Shown here: positions 1-11,659 of the stretch, piece by piece
How the letters are laid out: each line of letters starts with the position of its first letter
How positions within the stretch are numbered: the first letter of the stretch is position 1
Assembly: GCA_039881145.1 (NCBI GenBank)
Contig: JAYKKI010000039.1
Coordinates: forward strand, 18,532,001-18,596,000
Source: Druceiella hillmani
Lineage: Eukaryota > Arthropoda > Insecta > Lepidoptera > Hepialidae
Reading direction: 5' to 3'
DNA: 64,000 nucleotides
Notes under the pieces: model-generated
What the model was told of the DNA's origin: nothing
What the model saw: only the letters and a program-made list of their open reading frames with translations
Database searches by the model: none
Made by a program: the position numbers and the translations under genes

Positions 1-1080
1 TAGTAACTTTTTAGAGACGATTACAAAAAATAATCGATACCACTTGCTTTTTTTAACGCGTAGCCATTGCCCAAATAAAAAAAAAACTGTTAAATGACAT
101 TGACAATGTTTCTGTTTGTTATCAAAATGTATATCTTTTCTCACTCTGCGAGTTTTACTTGATTTTTTTGAGTACCCTGTCGGGCTCGTGATTTTCAGGT
201 ATTAATTTAATACATCTATGGATGGAGGATACAATGAGATACAACCTGCACTTTGTTTCATCTCGTTATTTCAAAGAAGAGTTCCATATAAATAGCATTT
301 ATAAACTGTTATGAAAAATAACCTAACCTTTCATAAAAATTACAAAATTTCTCTTTTGTTTGATTGACGATTCATAAAGAAATTTCAAAGAGATTATTTT
401 TGGAGTTTACTCTTTAAGAATCGATTTTCATATATAGCGCCCGGTATAAATTTTTATGAGGAGTAATATCAGAGCGTTAAAAAAGTGTAACCGTCAGGTG
501 GCTTCTCCGCGCAACATTTCTGCGCATCTTTAGAGTGGGATAGCAATATGTTTATTTGGCATTTTCTTATGGTGTAATCCCAATGACGGAGTGTGACACA
601 CATTCGGGCATTTTCTTATGACGTAATCGCAATAACGGAGTGTGACACACATAGTTTACTATCATTCCCTTATATGAAGATGGAATCATTAAATGTCGTT
701 ATGTGTGAATATTTGGTGTCTTCTATCCCACAAAATTAATAAGTCTCTTTTAACTTTACCTTCTTAGTTTGACGTTACTAATTGTTTTTAACTTTGTTGT
801 TGTATAAATTTGATCTTCTTCATTTGTGTTTTAATTGGAAATAATTATATTGTCAGCATTGTTTTATTAAAGAGTTTTCCATTTACATTTAATGATATTG
901 ATATTTATATACCGTGTTACCTATTTTATACATTCCAAGATATTCGAACTTAAGGAGTAAACTCCAGTCGCGCGTCGCAGCTGACACGTACAATTTTTTT
1001 ATTTTATTTATGTAATAGTGTTATTTTTTTCTTCTAACACCTAGGCCAAACACTATATACACTTGTCGCAGTCTCCTTTA
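1..1080 (+). repeat. Dispersed repeat family R1, copy A, split by an insertion
   Basis: Bases 1 to about 400 match 18905-19310, sharing segments such as 'acatctatggatggaggata' and 'ataacctaac'. After an insertion (401-1000) the match resumes at about 1004-1080 ('cctaggccaaacactatata' against 'cctgggcccaacactatatg' near 19360). A third copy is at about 58620-59180. The left end lies outside the window. No coding potential is seen. Bases 1081-1520 hold nothing I recognise; the 63-codon minus-strand ORF there has no family features. Confidence 0.7.
401..1000 (+). mobile_element. Element X, copy 1, inserted in R1 copy A
   Basis: The element begins 'tggagtttactctttaag'. Near its 3' end (949-966) it carries the inverted version 'cttaaggagtaaactcca', followed by 'gcgcgtcgcagctgacacg' and a T-run. 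The related R1 copy at 18700-19395 lacks this 600-bp block, so the block is an insertion. An inverted copy lies at 1521-2094 and partial copies lie at 15909-16380. No ORF is present, so the element is non-autonomous and its class is unknown. Within it, a segment ending 'ggagtgtgacacacat' is locally duplicated (about 555-651). Confidence 0.65.
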
Positions 1081-1520
1081 TGTAAATATGATTATCTTAT
1101 TCATGTATATGACGAATTAATCTTTGATATAAGAACCTGACCCCGTTTCATAATTTCGATCAATTCAAGAGAATGACTCATTTTAATACGATAATATTAA
1201 ATGTGTCTCCTTGAATTATATCGCAATAGATTTGACCCATTTCGCTTCAATTCGCTTAATTGACCCAGTGACAGAGTTCTTGTTCCTTTATAATTTTCTT
1301 CCTCGGGTGTTGTCAGCCACCTGTCGTCTGTCGTGTGCGTGTAGCATACCATCAGACGATCTTCTTGTCTCATTGCCGTGACATTCAATCCTTAATATTT
1401 AGCTAATCCAAGAAATGATTTTTTAAACTCAACGTATTTACAAAATACCACAAAATAAAGTAAGTTTTGTTGTAGCACAACTAAATTTCGATACGATTCT
1501 TGCATGAAAATCACTTAATT

Positions 1521-2094
1521 AAAAAAAAATTGTACGTGTCAGCTGCGACGCGCGATTGGAGTTTACTCTTTAAGTGCGATTGTCTTGGAATGTATAAAAT
1601 AGGTAACACTATATATCAATATAATTAAATGTTCTTTAACAAAAAATATTGACAATCTAATTATTTCCAACTAAAATACAAATGAACAAGAACAAATTTA
1701 TGCAACAAAATTAAAAACATTTACTAAAGAAGTATAAATTAAGAGACTTTGATTTTGTAGGATAGAAGATATCAAATATTCACACATAATAACATTTAAT
1801 GATTACATCTTGATATAAGCGAACGATAGTAAACTATGTGTGTCACGCTCTGTGATTGCGATTACGCCATAAGAAAATGCCAAATAAACATATTGATATC
1901 TCACTCTAAAGATGCGCAGAAATGTTGTGCGGAGAGGCCACCTAACGTTTACCCTTTTTTAACGCTCTGAACTTCGTACGATCAGAACCTAACGCTTACA
2001 CTTTGTTTAACGCTCTGAACTTTTGATTTTACTCCTCATAAAACTTCACACCCGGCGCAGTATATGAAAATCGATTCTTAAGGAGTAAACTTCA
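1521..2094 (-). mobile_element. Element X, copy 2, inverted relative to copy 1
   Basis: The reverse complement of this block aligns with 401-1000 over its whole length, including the terminal 'ggagtttactc' motif, the 'ctgcgcatctttagagtg' segment and the 3' 'gcgcgtcgcagctgacacg' tail. The two copies lie tail to tail around a 520-bp spacer, forming a foldback with arms of about 575-600 bp. Copy 2 carries an extra duplicated 'cagagcgtta' segment that copy 1 lacks. Confidence 0.65.
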
Positions 2095-2307
2095 AAAAAT
2101 AACATTCCACGTTTTTGAAAAATTAATAAATTTATTGTTATTTCATAAAATTGTTACTAAATTACGTCATAGATTTTAGAAATTATGTATGAATTATGAC
2201 GTGTTTACTTTGCTACTTTAAAGTGTTTTTTTGAAATACGTTTTTTTTCGTTTCAAATCTGTTTCAATTCGTTTGGTCGATCTATATAGAATGAAGGAAC
2301 AACGTCA

Positions 2308-2309
<2 letters not shown>

Positions 2310-2377
<68 letters not shown>
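2310..2377. repeat. (TA)n microsatellite
   Basis: An uninterrupted TA tract of about 33 units. The tyrosine/isoleucine ORFs on the minus strand through it are artefacts of this repeat. Confidence 0.97.
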
Positions 2378-2378
<1 letters not shown>

Positions 2379-2787
2379 CGGCTGATGCCCGGTGTTGCTG
2401 ATCAGTTTCAGAAAAGGAAATAAAACTGCTATTTGATGCAATCCTTTCATCCATTATTTTGATGCATATTTTACGAATCGGGCTCAAGTGATGAAGCAGG
2501 TAATCCCTCTTCTGAGTTTTTTGACATTTACCTTCATTATTCATTCTCCTTCAGATGTAAGGTAATTATAATCATTTTATAATATAATCTTGATGAACCG
2601 AGATGTCAGTAAGAGTTTCGTCAAAATTAGTACGTAGGCCCAGCAGTCTAGAAGATTTGAGTGTGTGTATGGGGTAAACAAACAAATTTCATTCTATATA
2701 TAACACAAACATTACATTGGATAATAATTGGCGAACACCGAGCTACATTATAGACACGTTTCAAAACAGTTAATCTCCTATATTTAA

Positions 2788-3324
2788 CCCGGCGCCATTG
2801 GTGTATGAAGTCGTTCCGCTAAAGATGAAGTGGGTCAAAATAACTCACAGACTAATATTTTTGCTAATTGACACTTGGCATATTGGGATGTCTTTAATAT
2901 AAATAAGTATCAGGGTATTATATAAGTATCAGGGTATTATATAACTTATAAAATGAAAAAATGTTGGAACTTACCTTTCAAATATTTACCAAAAGATGAA
3001 AAATAAAGTTTTCGACTAAATTAATATATTTCATCAATTATTTTTGAAACTTTAAAATGGAATAAATCGGTCTGATATCATTTCACGTTATAGCTAATCA
3101 AAGTTGTCACGATTATTCAGTGCAACAAAAGACAATGTTTTTAGGTTGATACATTTCATAATCCCTTGACACATGTGAAATGTTTTCGTGAATTGTTGTC
3201 GATCAGGAGCGAATAGTTTTAACTTTAGTCACTGAGAATTTCAGCAACATTTGATGTCTGGTTAAAAAATAATCGAAATTCAAAACGTCCCGGGTCATTG
3301 TGACCCAACCTCAGTGACGCCGGG
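2788..3324. mobile_element. piggyBac-type MITE with TTAA flanks
   Basis: The 537-bp block starts 'CCCGGCGCC' and ends 'GACGCCGGG', and is flanked on both sides by TTAA (2784-2787 and 3325-3328). TTAA target duplication with termini starting CCC is the signature of the piggyBac superfamily. Imperfect subterminal inverted 'tgggtca' motifs are also visible. There is no transposase ORF, so it would be non-autonomous. A short 22-bp tandem duplication ('ataagtatcagggtattat') lies inside it near 2903-2943. Confidence 0.6.
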
Positions 3325-3328
3325 TTAA

Positions 3329-4561
3329 TCAATTTGTTTCGTGTCATTATATTATTAGACTAAATTTTGTCGATTATGTCAATTATGGTAAGCATTATAT
3401 ACATAGTATATACATATAACTACGCAACTGTTGTCTTTGAGTGCACGTGCCCGCCTTAACCTCGCTCTGTCTTGTCTGTTTGCGAACCGAATTACACGTG
3501 CGTTAATAATAATTATTGTACGCACCCGAAATCGCGTTATTTACGTAGTATAACATATTACGTAGCGCGTCGGTGCTTTGATACGGTGACCATAGGTTTG
3601 GCACTTTCGATACAGCAGGCCCAAGATTTTGAGGGTGCATTTTGTTTCGTGACGTCATGTGGAAATTACTCGTTTTCTGAGAGTGTGCCATGGCATATTT
3701 TGCGACAAAAGTTTATCCATGTAAATTTGTATGGAAGTTTCATATGATTTAAAAGTCAGTTTATCAAAGTATTTTTAATGTGGTACTGCGTCTTTTTCAG
3801 TATTAGTCGGAGGTTCAAAGAAAGCAAAATATTAAATACCGATTGAGAATAAAACCGTTCTCTAATTTTTAATTCTTGAATCTGGTAGCATTACAAAATT
3901 TAGTTAAATTTCTCCTGATTTTGTATGTTATATTCTCATGAAGAAGAAACAAATTGAGTCCAGAGAAACTGACCGCCTATTCGATTTGTGTACACTATTT
4001 TCTATTACAAAAAGGAAAATATTCCTAGGAAATTGACGCCATCTATTTAGTATTTCGTAAACCTTACTAAAAGGGATGCAGTAACGGCGTAGTTCCACTT
4101 TGAAAGTTGCACTACATTTGCTATTATACCATTTTCGATTCTTTTCCTATTTCATTGACTGATTGATTTAACCGGCACACAAATATCCTTATTTTGATGC
4201 TTAAGAGTCTTTATGTTACATCGGCATGAAGAAAATGTGAACATGTGATTTTCGACCTTTGATTGCGTGGTTGTGTATTCCGAATATTAGGGTCAGATTT
4301 ATTCCAGTTTAGCGGCATGAATAGGGAGTATTGGTAGAAGAAGATGTTATGTTTGCGAGTCAGTAAAGTAAGGAGAATTTCCGAGTTTCCGGAAGTCCAA
4401 AGCCACGCGCACCTAAGACTGAGAAACTAGACCTAAGATAATCCAAGTTTCCAGAATACTAGTTAAAAAGAAAGCAGAGAATATGCAGATTGCGCCCTGT
4501 ACTGCGACACATTGTCAAATGCCCAAATATTGAACTAGTTCTAATTTATTTAAGCAATTCT
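3329..4561. other. Gene-free stretch
   Basis: No convincing gene. At 3440-3600 it is slightly CpG-richer and has two CACGTG E-boxes (in 'tgcacgtgcc' and 'tacacgtgcg'). The 91-codon ORF at 3472-3747 has no recognisable domain and an overlapping ORF on the opposite strand. I do not call a promoter here. Confidence 0.5.
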
Positions 4562-4782
4562 AACGCCCATATGCACTACACATAGTCAAGACTGTCAGTC
4601 AAACTTACTGAGAGTTAAAAACGTGTTTCTCATTAACTTTCAGTCGAGTCGGAACAAGAGTCTACATTAGCAACCGTACCCTATTGCACGGTTCACTTCC
4701 TAAAGTGTCCATACATAATACGTTTTTAACTATCAGTAAATCCGACTGATAGTCCTGACCGTGTGTGGTGCATATGAGCGTA
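4562..4782. mobile_element. MITE with ~60-bp terminal inverted repeats
   Basis: The left arm (4562-4623) contains 'catatgcactacaca' and 'agttaaaaacg'. The right arm (4720-4782) is its reverse complement at roughly 80-85% by eye ('cgtttttaactatcag', 'tgtgtggtgcatatg'). About 95 bp of loop separates the arms. There is no ORF. The superfamily cannot be assigned because the target-site duplication is not clear. Confidence 0.6.
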
Positions 4783-5022
4783 AGTAAAGCGCAGATAGGG
4801 TATATCCCCATGGACGAAAATAAATTACGAATTAGAAATAGAATTACAAATACTAAAGAACACGTATGTCTGGAAATACTACGTGAGATACAGGGAGAAA
4901 CGAGTTAAGGAAAAATCTGTGAAATCATATGGAAACAGCTCGTAATAATTTATGCGCGTAAAACTGATGTTGAAAGGAAAAGTGACAGAAATATTTATAA
5001 ACGTGAAATGGTTGATGAGATA

Positions 5023-5178
5023 GATATGTGGGGTGGTACCTAAGGTTGAGGGTTTTAAAAAGGGTTTGTAAAAGTGATATGTGGGGTGGTACCTAAGGTT
5101 GAGGGTTTTAAAAAGGGTTTGTAAAAGTGATATGTGGGGTGGTACCTAAAGGTTGAGGGTTTTAAAAAGGGTTTGTAT
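5023..5178. repeat. 53-bp tandem repeat, about 3 copies
   Basis: The unit starts 'gatatgtggggtggtacct' at 5023, 5076 and 5129. The copies are almost identical; the third has one extra A. Confidence 0.95.
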
Positions 5179-6504
5179 CAAAATAAGGTTTACAATGAAA
5201 ACAATAATAGCTGTTATAACGTCTGCACAGTCAATTTGTGTCGCAAAGTGAAACTGAATAGTATAAAGGCCAAGTGTAGAAGAAAACAGTAATTGATAAG
5301 AGGCATTTTTTTTACGTTTGCTCATTCTTTGCGAGAACAGCCGTTTTAACAATGGCTTATAAATTCTTTTGACGCTTTGACGCGAGAAATTTACAACATA
5401 TCAAACACAGTCCATACGTATGTATGCGGCCTCGTATGCTTATCAGTGTCACGTGTACCACTGGTTGAGGAGGCTTTATGATGTTTCTCATTAGAGATGC
5501 TGTTATTTAATTTTATATATTTTAATTGAAGAAATGAAATCTGACTAAATAAATTATTTAAAAATATTCACTGCAGCTTGTAACACGCCAAAAGCACTCG
5601 TTCTTATGTTAAGATGTTCGTTGCCAGGTAAATATTTATAAATGACCTTCCATGCCCAGCAGTTTAGGCTCGATATAGGTTTTTTTTGTTTTTCTATCGG
5701 AAGAGTTTCACCAATAGCATGCTCATAATGGTCCAAGGACTTTATTATAACTTAGCGAATTCAAAGGACGAAATCATTTTATAAAATAAAATGCTGTAGA
5801 ACGCAGTGTGCTGTTTGATAAAAGCGCACAGATATGGCCAGTAGTATGTAGAAGTATATGTACGTGATAGGATATACTCTGTTGGCGCATCTTGTGTCTG
5901 TGGATTGAAAACTTTCATTGCCCTCACAGAAAATGTACTCATGAATAGAAAAAAAAATTATGGTAGAACATACTTCGTTTCTTTCTTTTCTTGAGTATAT
6001 TTTCTTCCGCATGGCATTCTCATGAAGTAGTTTATTCAAAACAGTGATATATCACATAGTCACCTATTCAGAGAGTCACTTTCTTCTTGAGGTGCCATCT
6101 TCTTGTAAAGGTTGGGGACTATCATCATAAACTGCAAATTGTTGACTACTCTCAAAAACACTCGAAGAGCACTTGAACTGCTCCCTTAAATTTCGTGGCT
6201 ACAGCATATATTTTCTTCGTAAACGTCTCCTAAAGCGTTTTCTTGCATTTTCCACTCAATAATAACTGGTAGTGGTCGATATCTTGCTTTTCGCGTTGCA
6301 TGTTTTAGGCTCTGCTCTTATCGAATTTTTATTTCTTGGGTTAATTGTTTCCAGATATTTAACTTGATATTCCCTAATTACCCAAGAAATCGAAAAAGCA
6401 CATGGTGGTAATCATGTAAAATAGGAAAGGATATGAACGGTTATACAGAACAGGGAGGTTTATAAAATGGTAAAGGAAGTGTACAGTGGCATACTGATAA
6501 TTTC
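5179..6504. other. Gene-free stretch
   Basis: AT-rich DNA with short scattered ORFs on the minus strand (60-86 codons) that overlap each other in different frames and show no domain. No repeat was recognised apart from the degenerate lead-in to the satellite after 6490. Confidence 0.5.
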
Positions 6505-7800
6505 TTTAATATTCCCGTACTATAGTTACTTTAATATTCTCGTACAAGTGAGAATCTTAGAATATTCCCATACCGATAGTTAACGTACTAATCCCGTACT
6601 GATACTTGTTAAATATTCTCATACTGATCTCATAGTTACCTTCGATTCTCGTACTGATAGTTACCTTAATAGTCAGGTACTCATACTTTAATATGTTGAA
6701 AAGGAAAGAAGATAGGTAACTTACTAATCCCGTACTGATAGTTGTTAAATATTCTCATACTGATCTCATAGTTACCTTCGATTCTCGTACTGATAGTTAC
6801 CTTAATAGTCAGGTACTCATACTTTAATATGTTTAAAAGGAAAGAAGATAGGTAACTTACTAATCTCGTACTGATAGTTGTTAAAGATTCTCATACTGAT
6901 CTCATAGTTAACTTCAATTCTCGTACTGATAGTTACCTTAATAGTTAGGTAATCATACTTTAATATGTTGAAAAGGAAAGAAGATAGGTAACTTACCAGT
7001 TCCGTACTGATAGTTGTTAAATATTCTCATACTGATCTCATAGTTACCTTCGATTCTCGTACTGATAGTTACCTTAATAGTCAGGTACTCATACTTTAAT
7101 ATGTTGAAAAGGAAAGAAGATAGGTAACTTACTAATCCCGTACTGATAGTTGTTAAATATTCTCATACTGATCTCATAGTTACCTTCGATTCTCGTACTG
7201 ATAGTTACCTTAATAGTCAGGTACTCATACTTTAATATGTTTAAAAGGAAAGAAGATAGGTAACTTACTAATCTCGTACTGATAGTTGTTAAATATTCTC
7301 ATACTGATCTCATAGTTAACTTCAATTCTCGTACTGATAGTTACCTTAATAGTTAGGTAATCATACTTTAATATGTTGAAAAGGAAAGAAGATAGGTAAC
7401 TTACCAGTTCCGTACTGATAGTTGTTAAATATTCTCATACTGATCTCATAGTTACCTTCGATTCTCGTACTGATAGTTACCTTAATAGTCAGGAACTCAT
7501 ACTTTAATATGTTTAAAAGGAAAGAAGATAGGTAACTTACTAGTTCCGTACTGATAGTTGTTAAATATTCTCATACTGATCTCATAGTTACCTTCGATTC
7601 TCGTACTGATAGTTACCTTAATAGTCAGGTACTCATACTTTAATATGTTTAAAAGGAAAGAAGATAGGTAACTTACTAATCTCGTACTGATAGTTGTTAA
7701 ATATTCTCATACTGATCTCGTAGTTACCTTCAAGTCTCATACTGATAGTTACCTAATTATGTACGATAAGTCACGTATTCATACTTTAATATGTTTAAAA
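6505..7800. repeat. 136-bp satellite with trimeric higher-order structure
   Basis: The anchor 'aaggaaagaagatagg' recurs at 6701, 6837, 6973, 7109, 7245, 7381, 7517 and 7653, exactly 136 bp apart. Three monomer types can be told apart: one with 'actaatcccg', one with 'actaatctcg' plus 'gttaacttcaattctcg' and 'gttaggtaatcat', and one with 'accagttccg'. They follow in the same order twice (about 6701-7108 and 7109-7516), giving a 408-bp higher-order unit. Each monomer also has internal sub-repeats of 'gtactgatagtta'. The edges are degenerate. Confidence 0.93.
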
Positions 7801-8472
7801 GGACGAAGGATACGTTTAATCACGTACTAATAATTACTTTAATATTCCCTAATTGTTATTGCGGCTAAAGAGGATCTTATATGTGAAATTTTAGAAAGGC
7901 ATGTCCGGCTCATTATAGCGGCAAGCAGCGATGTTTGATAAATGGCGCGCCCGTTTCAGTCTGGGTTTTGTGGGTCGACAGAATTAGAATTTGGGAGCAA
8001 GGCTCTGCGTCATTGAGAGCGATGCGAATTTGTTTGATCTGTCTTTTGGATGTCGAAATTATTTATTAAAACTGTAATAAATATTTATTTAATGAATTAT
8101 GAATAGTTATGTTACTCGTAATATCAAGCAAAATGACGTGGCAAGTTCTACTATAAATCTAGCCATTAAATAATACTCAGCATGACGTATCGCGTGAGTT
8201 GATCTGCTAGTCGATGCCCATTTTAGAGGCACGTTACACGCTATAGGTATATAAGCAAAATTTGTAGTATCTAGTGAGATTTTAGATTGATTAGTTTTGT
8301 CATTAAATTTGTAAAGTAATGAACATTTTTGCAAACATTCAATAAAGGAAATAAACTTATCGGATAAATTTAATATATTTTATCATTACAGTCATATATA
8401 CGTAGCAATAAATTATATAACGATACTACTTTGAAGTTACTTGTAACTTGCTACATTGACGTAGTGCTAGAA
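7801..8472. other. Gene-free stretch
   Basis: Nothing recognisable. The 75-codon minus-strand ORF at 8107-8334 has no domain features. Confidence 0.5.
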
Positions 8473-8828
8473 GTAAACAATCTTACAAACAAACAAACAA
8501 AGTAACTAATCGCCTGATCTTGTGGGGCAACACTATGAAAGTGGCAGAAAATATGATAAGTGTAAACAATCTTACAAACAAACAAACAAAGTAACTAATC
8601 ACCTGATCTTGTGGGGCAACACTATGAAAGTGGCAGAAAATATGATAAGTGTAAACAATCTTACAAACAAACGAACAAAGTAACTAATCGCCTGATCTTG
8701 TGGGGCAACACTATGAAAGTGGCAGAAAATATGATAAGTGTAAACAATCTTACAAACAAACGAACAAAGTAACTAATCGCCTGATCTTGTGGGGCAACAC
8801 TATGAAAGTGGCAGAAAATATGATAAGT
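8473..8828. repeat. 89-bp tandem repeat, 4 copies
   Basis: Units begin 'gtaaacaatcttacaaac' at 8473, 8562, 8651 and 8740. Copies 1-2 have 'aaacaaacaaagtaac' and copies 3-4 have 'aaacgaacaaagtaac', which suggests duplication of a dimer. The 79-codon minus-strand ORF here only reads the repeat. Confidence 0.95.
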
Positions 8829-9207
8829 CACGTCACTCGCCAGAAAATAAGTCGTTCTACTGAGGTGGATGCCTGAATTAAGTGAGGGAATTTTAAGCAT
8901 ACTCGGAGCGTAATTTTTCAGTTACAGATAAGAGTGAAATGTGGCGAGAACAGAAAAGAAGTAACGTTGAATAATTTATTGTGAGTCGCGTTATGGCATC
9001 AGGACATTTCGAAATAAAGAAATAAGTGTCAGCCTGCTGATCAATCATTGACAACATACTAAAGAACAACTGTTTAAACTCATCAACAATGTCAAAAATG
9101 TCGTCAACAACTGTTTAAACTAGACTGTCCACATGAGTGAATCCGTAAGCAAAAATTTAGTAATTAATAGAAATTAATTTAATATCATTTTGTTAAAATA
9201 TAACTTC

Positions 9208-9530
9208 ATATTTGGACTATTTACTCTGTTGCATTAATGTACCTTATCTTAAATTATTTAAAGATCTTTGCTAATGTTGCTGTAGTACAGAAGCAGCTGA
9301 TTTTTACAATTAAATAATTTTAGAGTTTGGATGCGTATCCTGTATGATTGGTATTATTCGTAATTGATGAATTGAAAATATGACCAAAAATATAGTTAAA
9401 GTGGAATAAGAGAGACAGGGATGGCAAACAGGCCAGTGGGTGAAATGGTCTGATCAGGGTTGTTTAGGGACTTCAATACTTATTTGCAATTGGTAAGTTG
9501 CAAGTTTGAGGGAAATTACGCTTTGTTTTA
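9208..9530 (+). repeat. Long direct repeat, copy 1
   Basis: Matches 10783-11115 over about 320 bp. Shared segments include 'taccttatcttaaat', 'aaagatctttgctaat', 'aattgatgaattgaaaatat' and 'atttgcaattggtaagttg'. The family is unknown and there is no shared ORF. Bases 8829-9207 between the tandem array and this copy hold nothing recognised. Confidence 0.85.
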
Positions 9531-10554
9531 TCTATAGAGGGACATTTTGCTTTTTTATACATCTGAGCTAAATCAATTTTCAATTTCATTAGCCCCACTC
9601 GGTTTCATCCAAAGTAAATAGACTTGGAAACATTGAAGAATTCTTTTGATTCGTTATCTCTTGGCATTCTTGCATAAATAAACACGTCCATAAGTACCTT
9701 TCGATATAGCTAGAGATTTATTGAACGGACGCTGATTGGGGCTTTTATATTTGTTGTCCACATTCTGCCAAAAGTATAGTTCAGAAGAGTTTTGTTCCGA
9801 AACCCTAGACGTTTATGTTTGATTTTTATCGTGTATTTTACTAGTATTTTTTCGTAAAAATTTTATAAAATGAAAGAAAACATTCTAACATGTCAGCGAG
9901 AGTATTTTTAAACAAAGCCGAAACTTTTTACATTCTAACATGTCAGCGAGAGTTTTTTAAAAAAAAAAAAGCCTTTACTTTTCGGACAATGCTGTCGGCA
10001 TTATCTCCCTTTTGAAAAAACTTCTTTCAGGATAAGACATTTTTTTGCTGGCGGATTTATTTTCAACGTTATGTACGATTAACATATTGTACGGAAAATA
10101 TATCAACAAAACGGTTATATTTTCCTTGTGAGTTTTAGGTTCGTCTGCCGCTGAGGACAGGGAGGCGGAAAAATGGTCCACGAAAATGTGAGATTCTCTT
10201 GGTCGCCACATGAACCGGCGTAAACGCAAGTGTCTAATTATAGAGTAGCGGGTCGCGTGTGTATTTGCGTATCGCGAAATGTTGGTCGTTTGACTTTTTG
10301 ATTTGTCGATTTGCACCCGCGACTGCGGTTGAAGGTTAAGGCGCGCCTCCGCGACGAGAGTGGGGAGTGGATAACGCGTAGTATTGGTTGCCGTCAAAGT
10401 CAATGTGGATCGTAGATCGTGATCAGTATTTGTAAGGTTTGGCGATATCATTTACAAAATTCTTCTAATTGGCGCTTCGTTCAATTACGACTAAAATAGG
10501 GGTATTTCTTGCAAGTTCCAAGTCTAAATTCCAATGGAGGTAGAAATCTAATTT
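9531..10554. other. Gene-free stretch with a 158-codon minus-strand ORF
   Basis: Contains the longest ORF of the window (9975-10451, minus, 158 codons). It is rich in Thr, Ser, Arg and Asn, has no signal peptide, membrane segment or recognisable motif, and lies partly in a CpG-rich patch (10140-10440), where stop codons are rarer by chance. Its 3' part runs over low-complexity T-rich DNA. A 40-bp segment ('cattctaacatgtcagcgag') is duplicated at 9882-9950. I do not call a gene here. Confidence 0.4.
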
Positions 10555-10645
10555 TTTAAGGGTTCCATACCTCAAAAGGAAAAACGGAACCATTGTCAGA
10601 TCACAAACATGTCTGCCCGTCTTTCGTAACCGTTAGAAACCGCTT
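10555..10645 (+). repeat. Fragment of a repeat common in Lepidoptera
   Basis: Contains 'agggttccatacctcaaaag' followed by 'gaaaaacggaacc' and 'tctgcccgtctttcgtaacc'. This closely resembles a very abundant dispersed repeat I recall from moth and butterfly genomes. A diverged copy is at about 34155-34330. It is part of the evidence for the host group. Confidence 0.6.
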
Positions 10646-10782
10646 GACGTAGAAAATATAAATTTGGCATAATAATAAAGACATTAACTCGCGTATATTT
10701 CAAGAGATGTTGCTCAAAAATATTCATATGGAAATTTTGGAGACAAAAATTAAGCACTGGACATTTTTTTTAAATTTCAAAT

Positions 10783-11115
10783 ATCTATTTCTGGACTATT
10801 TACCCTGTTGCATAATGTACCTTATCTTAAATCATTTAAAGATCTTTGCTAATATTGCTGTAGTACATAAGCAGCCGATTTTTACAATTAAATTATTTCA
10901 GAGTTTAGCCGCATATCCTATATGATTGTTATTATTCGTAATTGATGAATTGAAAATATGACCAAAAATAAGAGAGACAAGGGTTGATAGCAAAGAGGCT
11001 AGTGGGTGAAATGGTCTTATATTTCGCCCAAGCAGACCATATCAGGGTTGTTTAGGGAATTAAATTCTTATTTGCAATTGGTAAGTTGTAAGTTTGAGGG
11101 AAATTATGCTTTGTT
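10783..11115 (+). repeat. Long direct repeat, copy 2
   Basis: Same family and orientation as 9208-9530, about 1.57 kb downstream. It differs by small indels, including an extra 'tatatttcgcccaagcagac' segment near 11021. The ORFs at 10707-10925 and 11006-11194 lie over this repeat and are not conserved with copy 1. Confidence 0.85.
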
Positions 11116-11659
11116 CGCTAAATTTCTACTCGACTTTAAGAGGTTTTGGAGGTTCGAACGAACACCTTCAAATAGTCGATTTCAAACGTTCTAAAATATC
11201 TTAGATCTATAACTTAACTCGCATTAAAAAGTTATAATTCTGTGAAATGTTTACAAACAAAGTTCAATATTTTATATAAATAGTTTAATTCATTACATGT
11301 TCTATAACAACTTATTTTTTCCGTCTTACGTCACGCGCAGACTTTTGAGTTGTAGCGAAGATCTTGAACGACCTTTCAAGTTTTTTTTGTGAATTATTAA
11401 ACTATAAATACAAATTTTCAAGTACAACGATACTTGAATCGTTTTAGCGGCGACCTTAAAAACGGTTCGCGAAACTGTAGACTGCGGCTCGGCCGGTGGT
11501 CTTGACCCATTGTAGTTGGCCTCGGTGCCTACCCGCGACTCCTCGTCTGATCGATGCTAGCATGTGATGCTATTATGATGTCACGTTGGGTTTTGAACAT
11601 AGAGATGTTTAAATGGGTTTTTAGACCTAAATCATCTTATAAAGTCTTGCTATTCATAG
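11116..11659. other. Gene-free stretch
   Basis: Nothing recognisable. A slightly GC-richer patch at 11440-11580 has no ORF or motif that I can support. Confidence 0.5.

Noticed and set aside
9975..10451. 158-codon minus-strand ORF, the longest in the window
   Set aside because: No recognisable domain, signal or membrane segment. It lies in a CpG-rich patch where stops are rare and its end runs into T-rich low-complexity DNA. No splice or transcript evidence.
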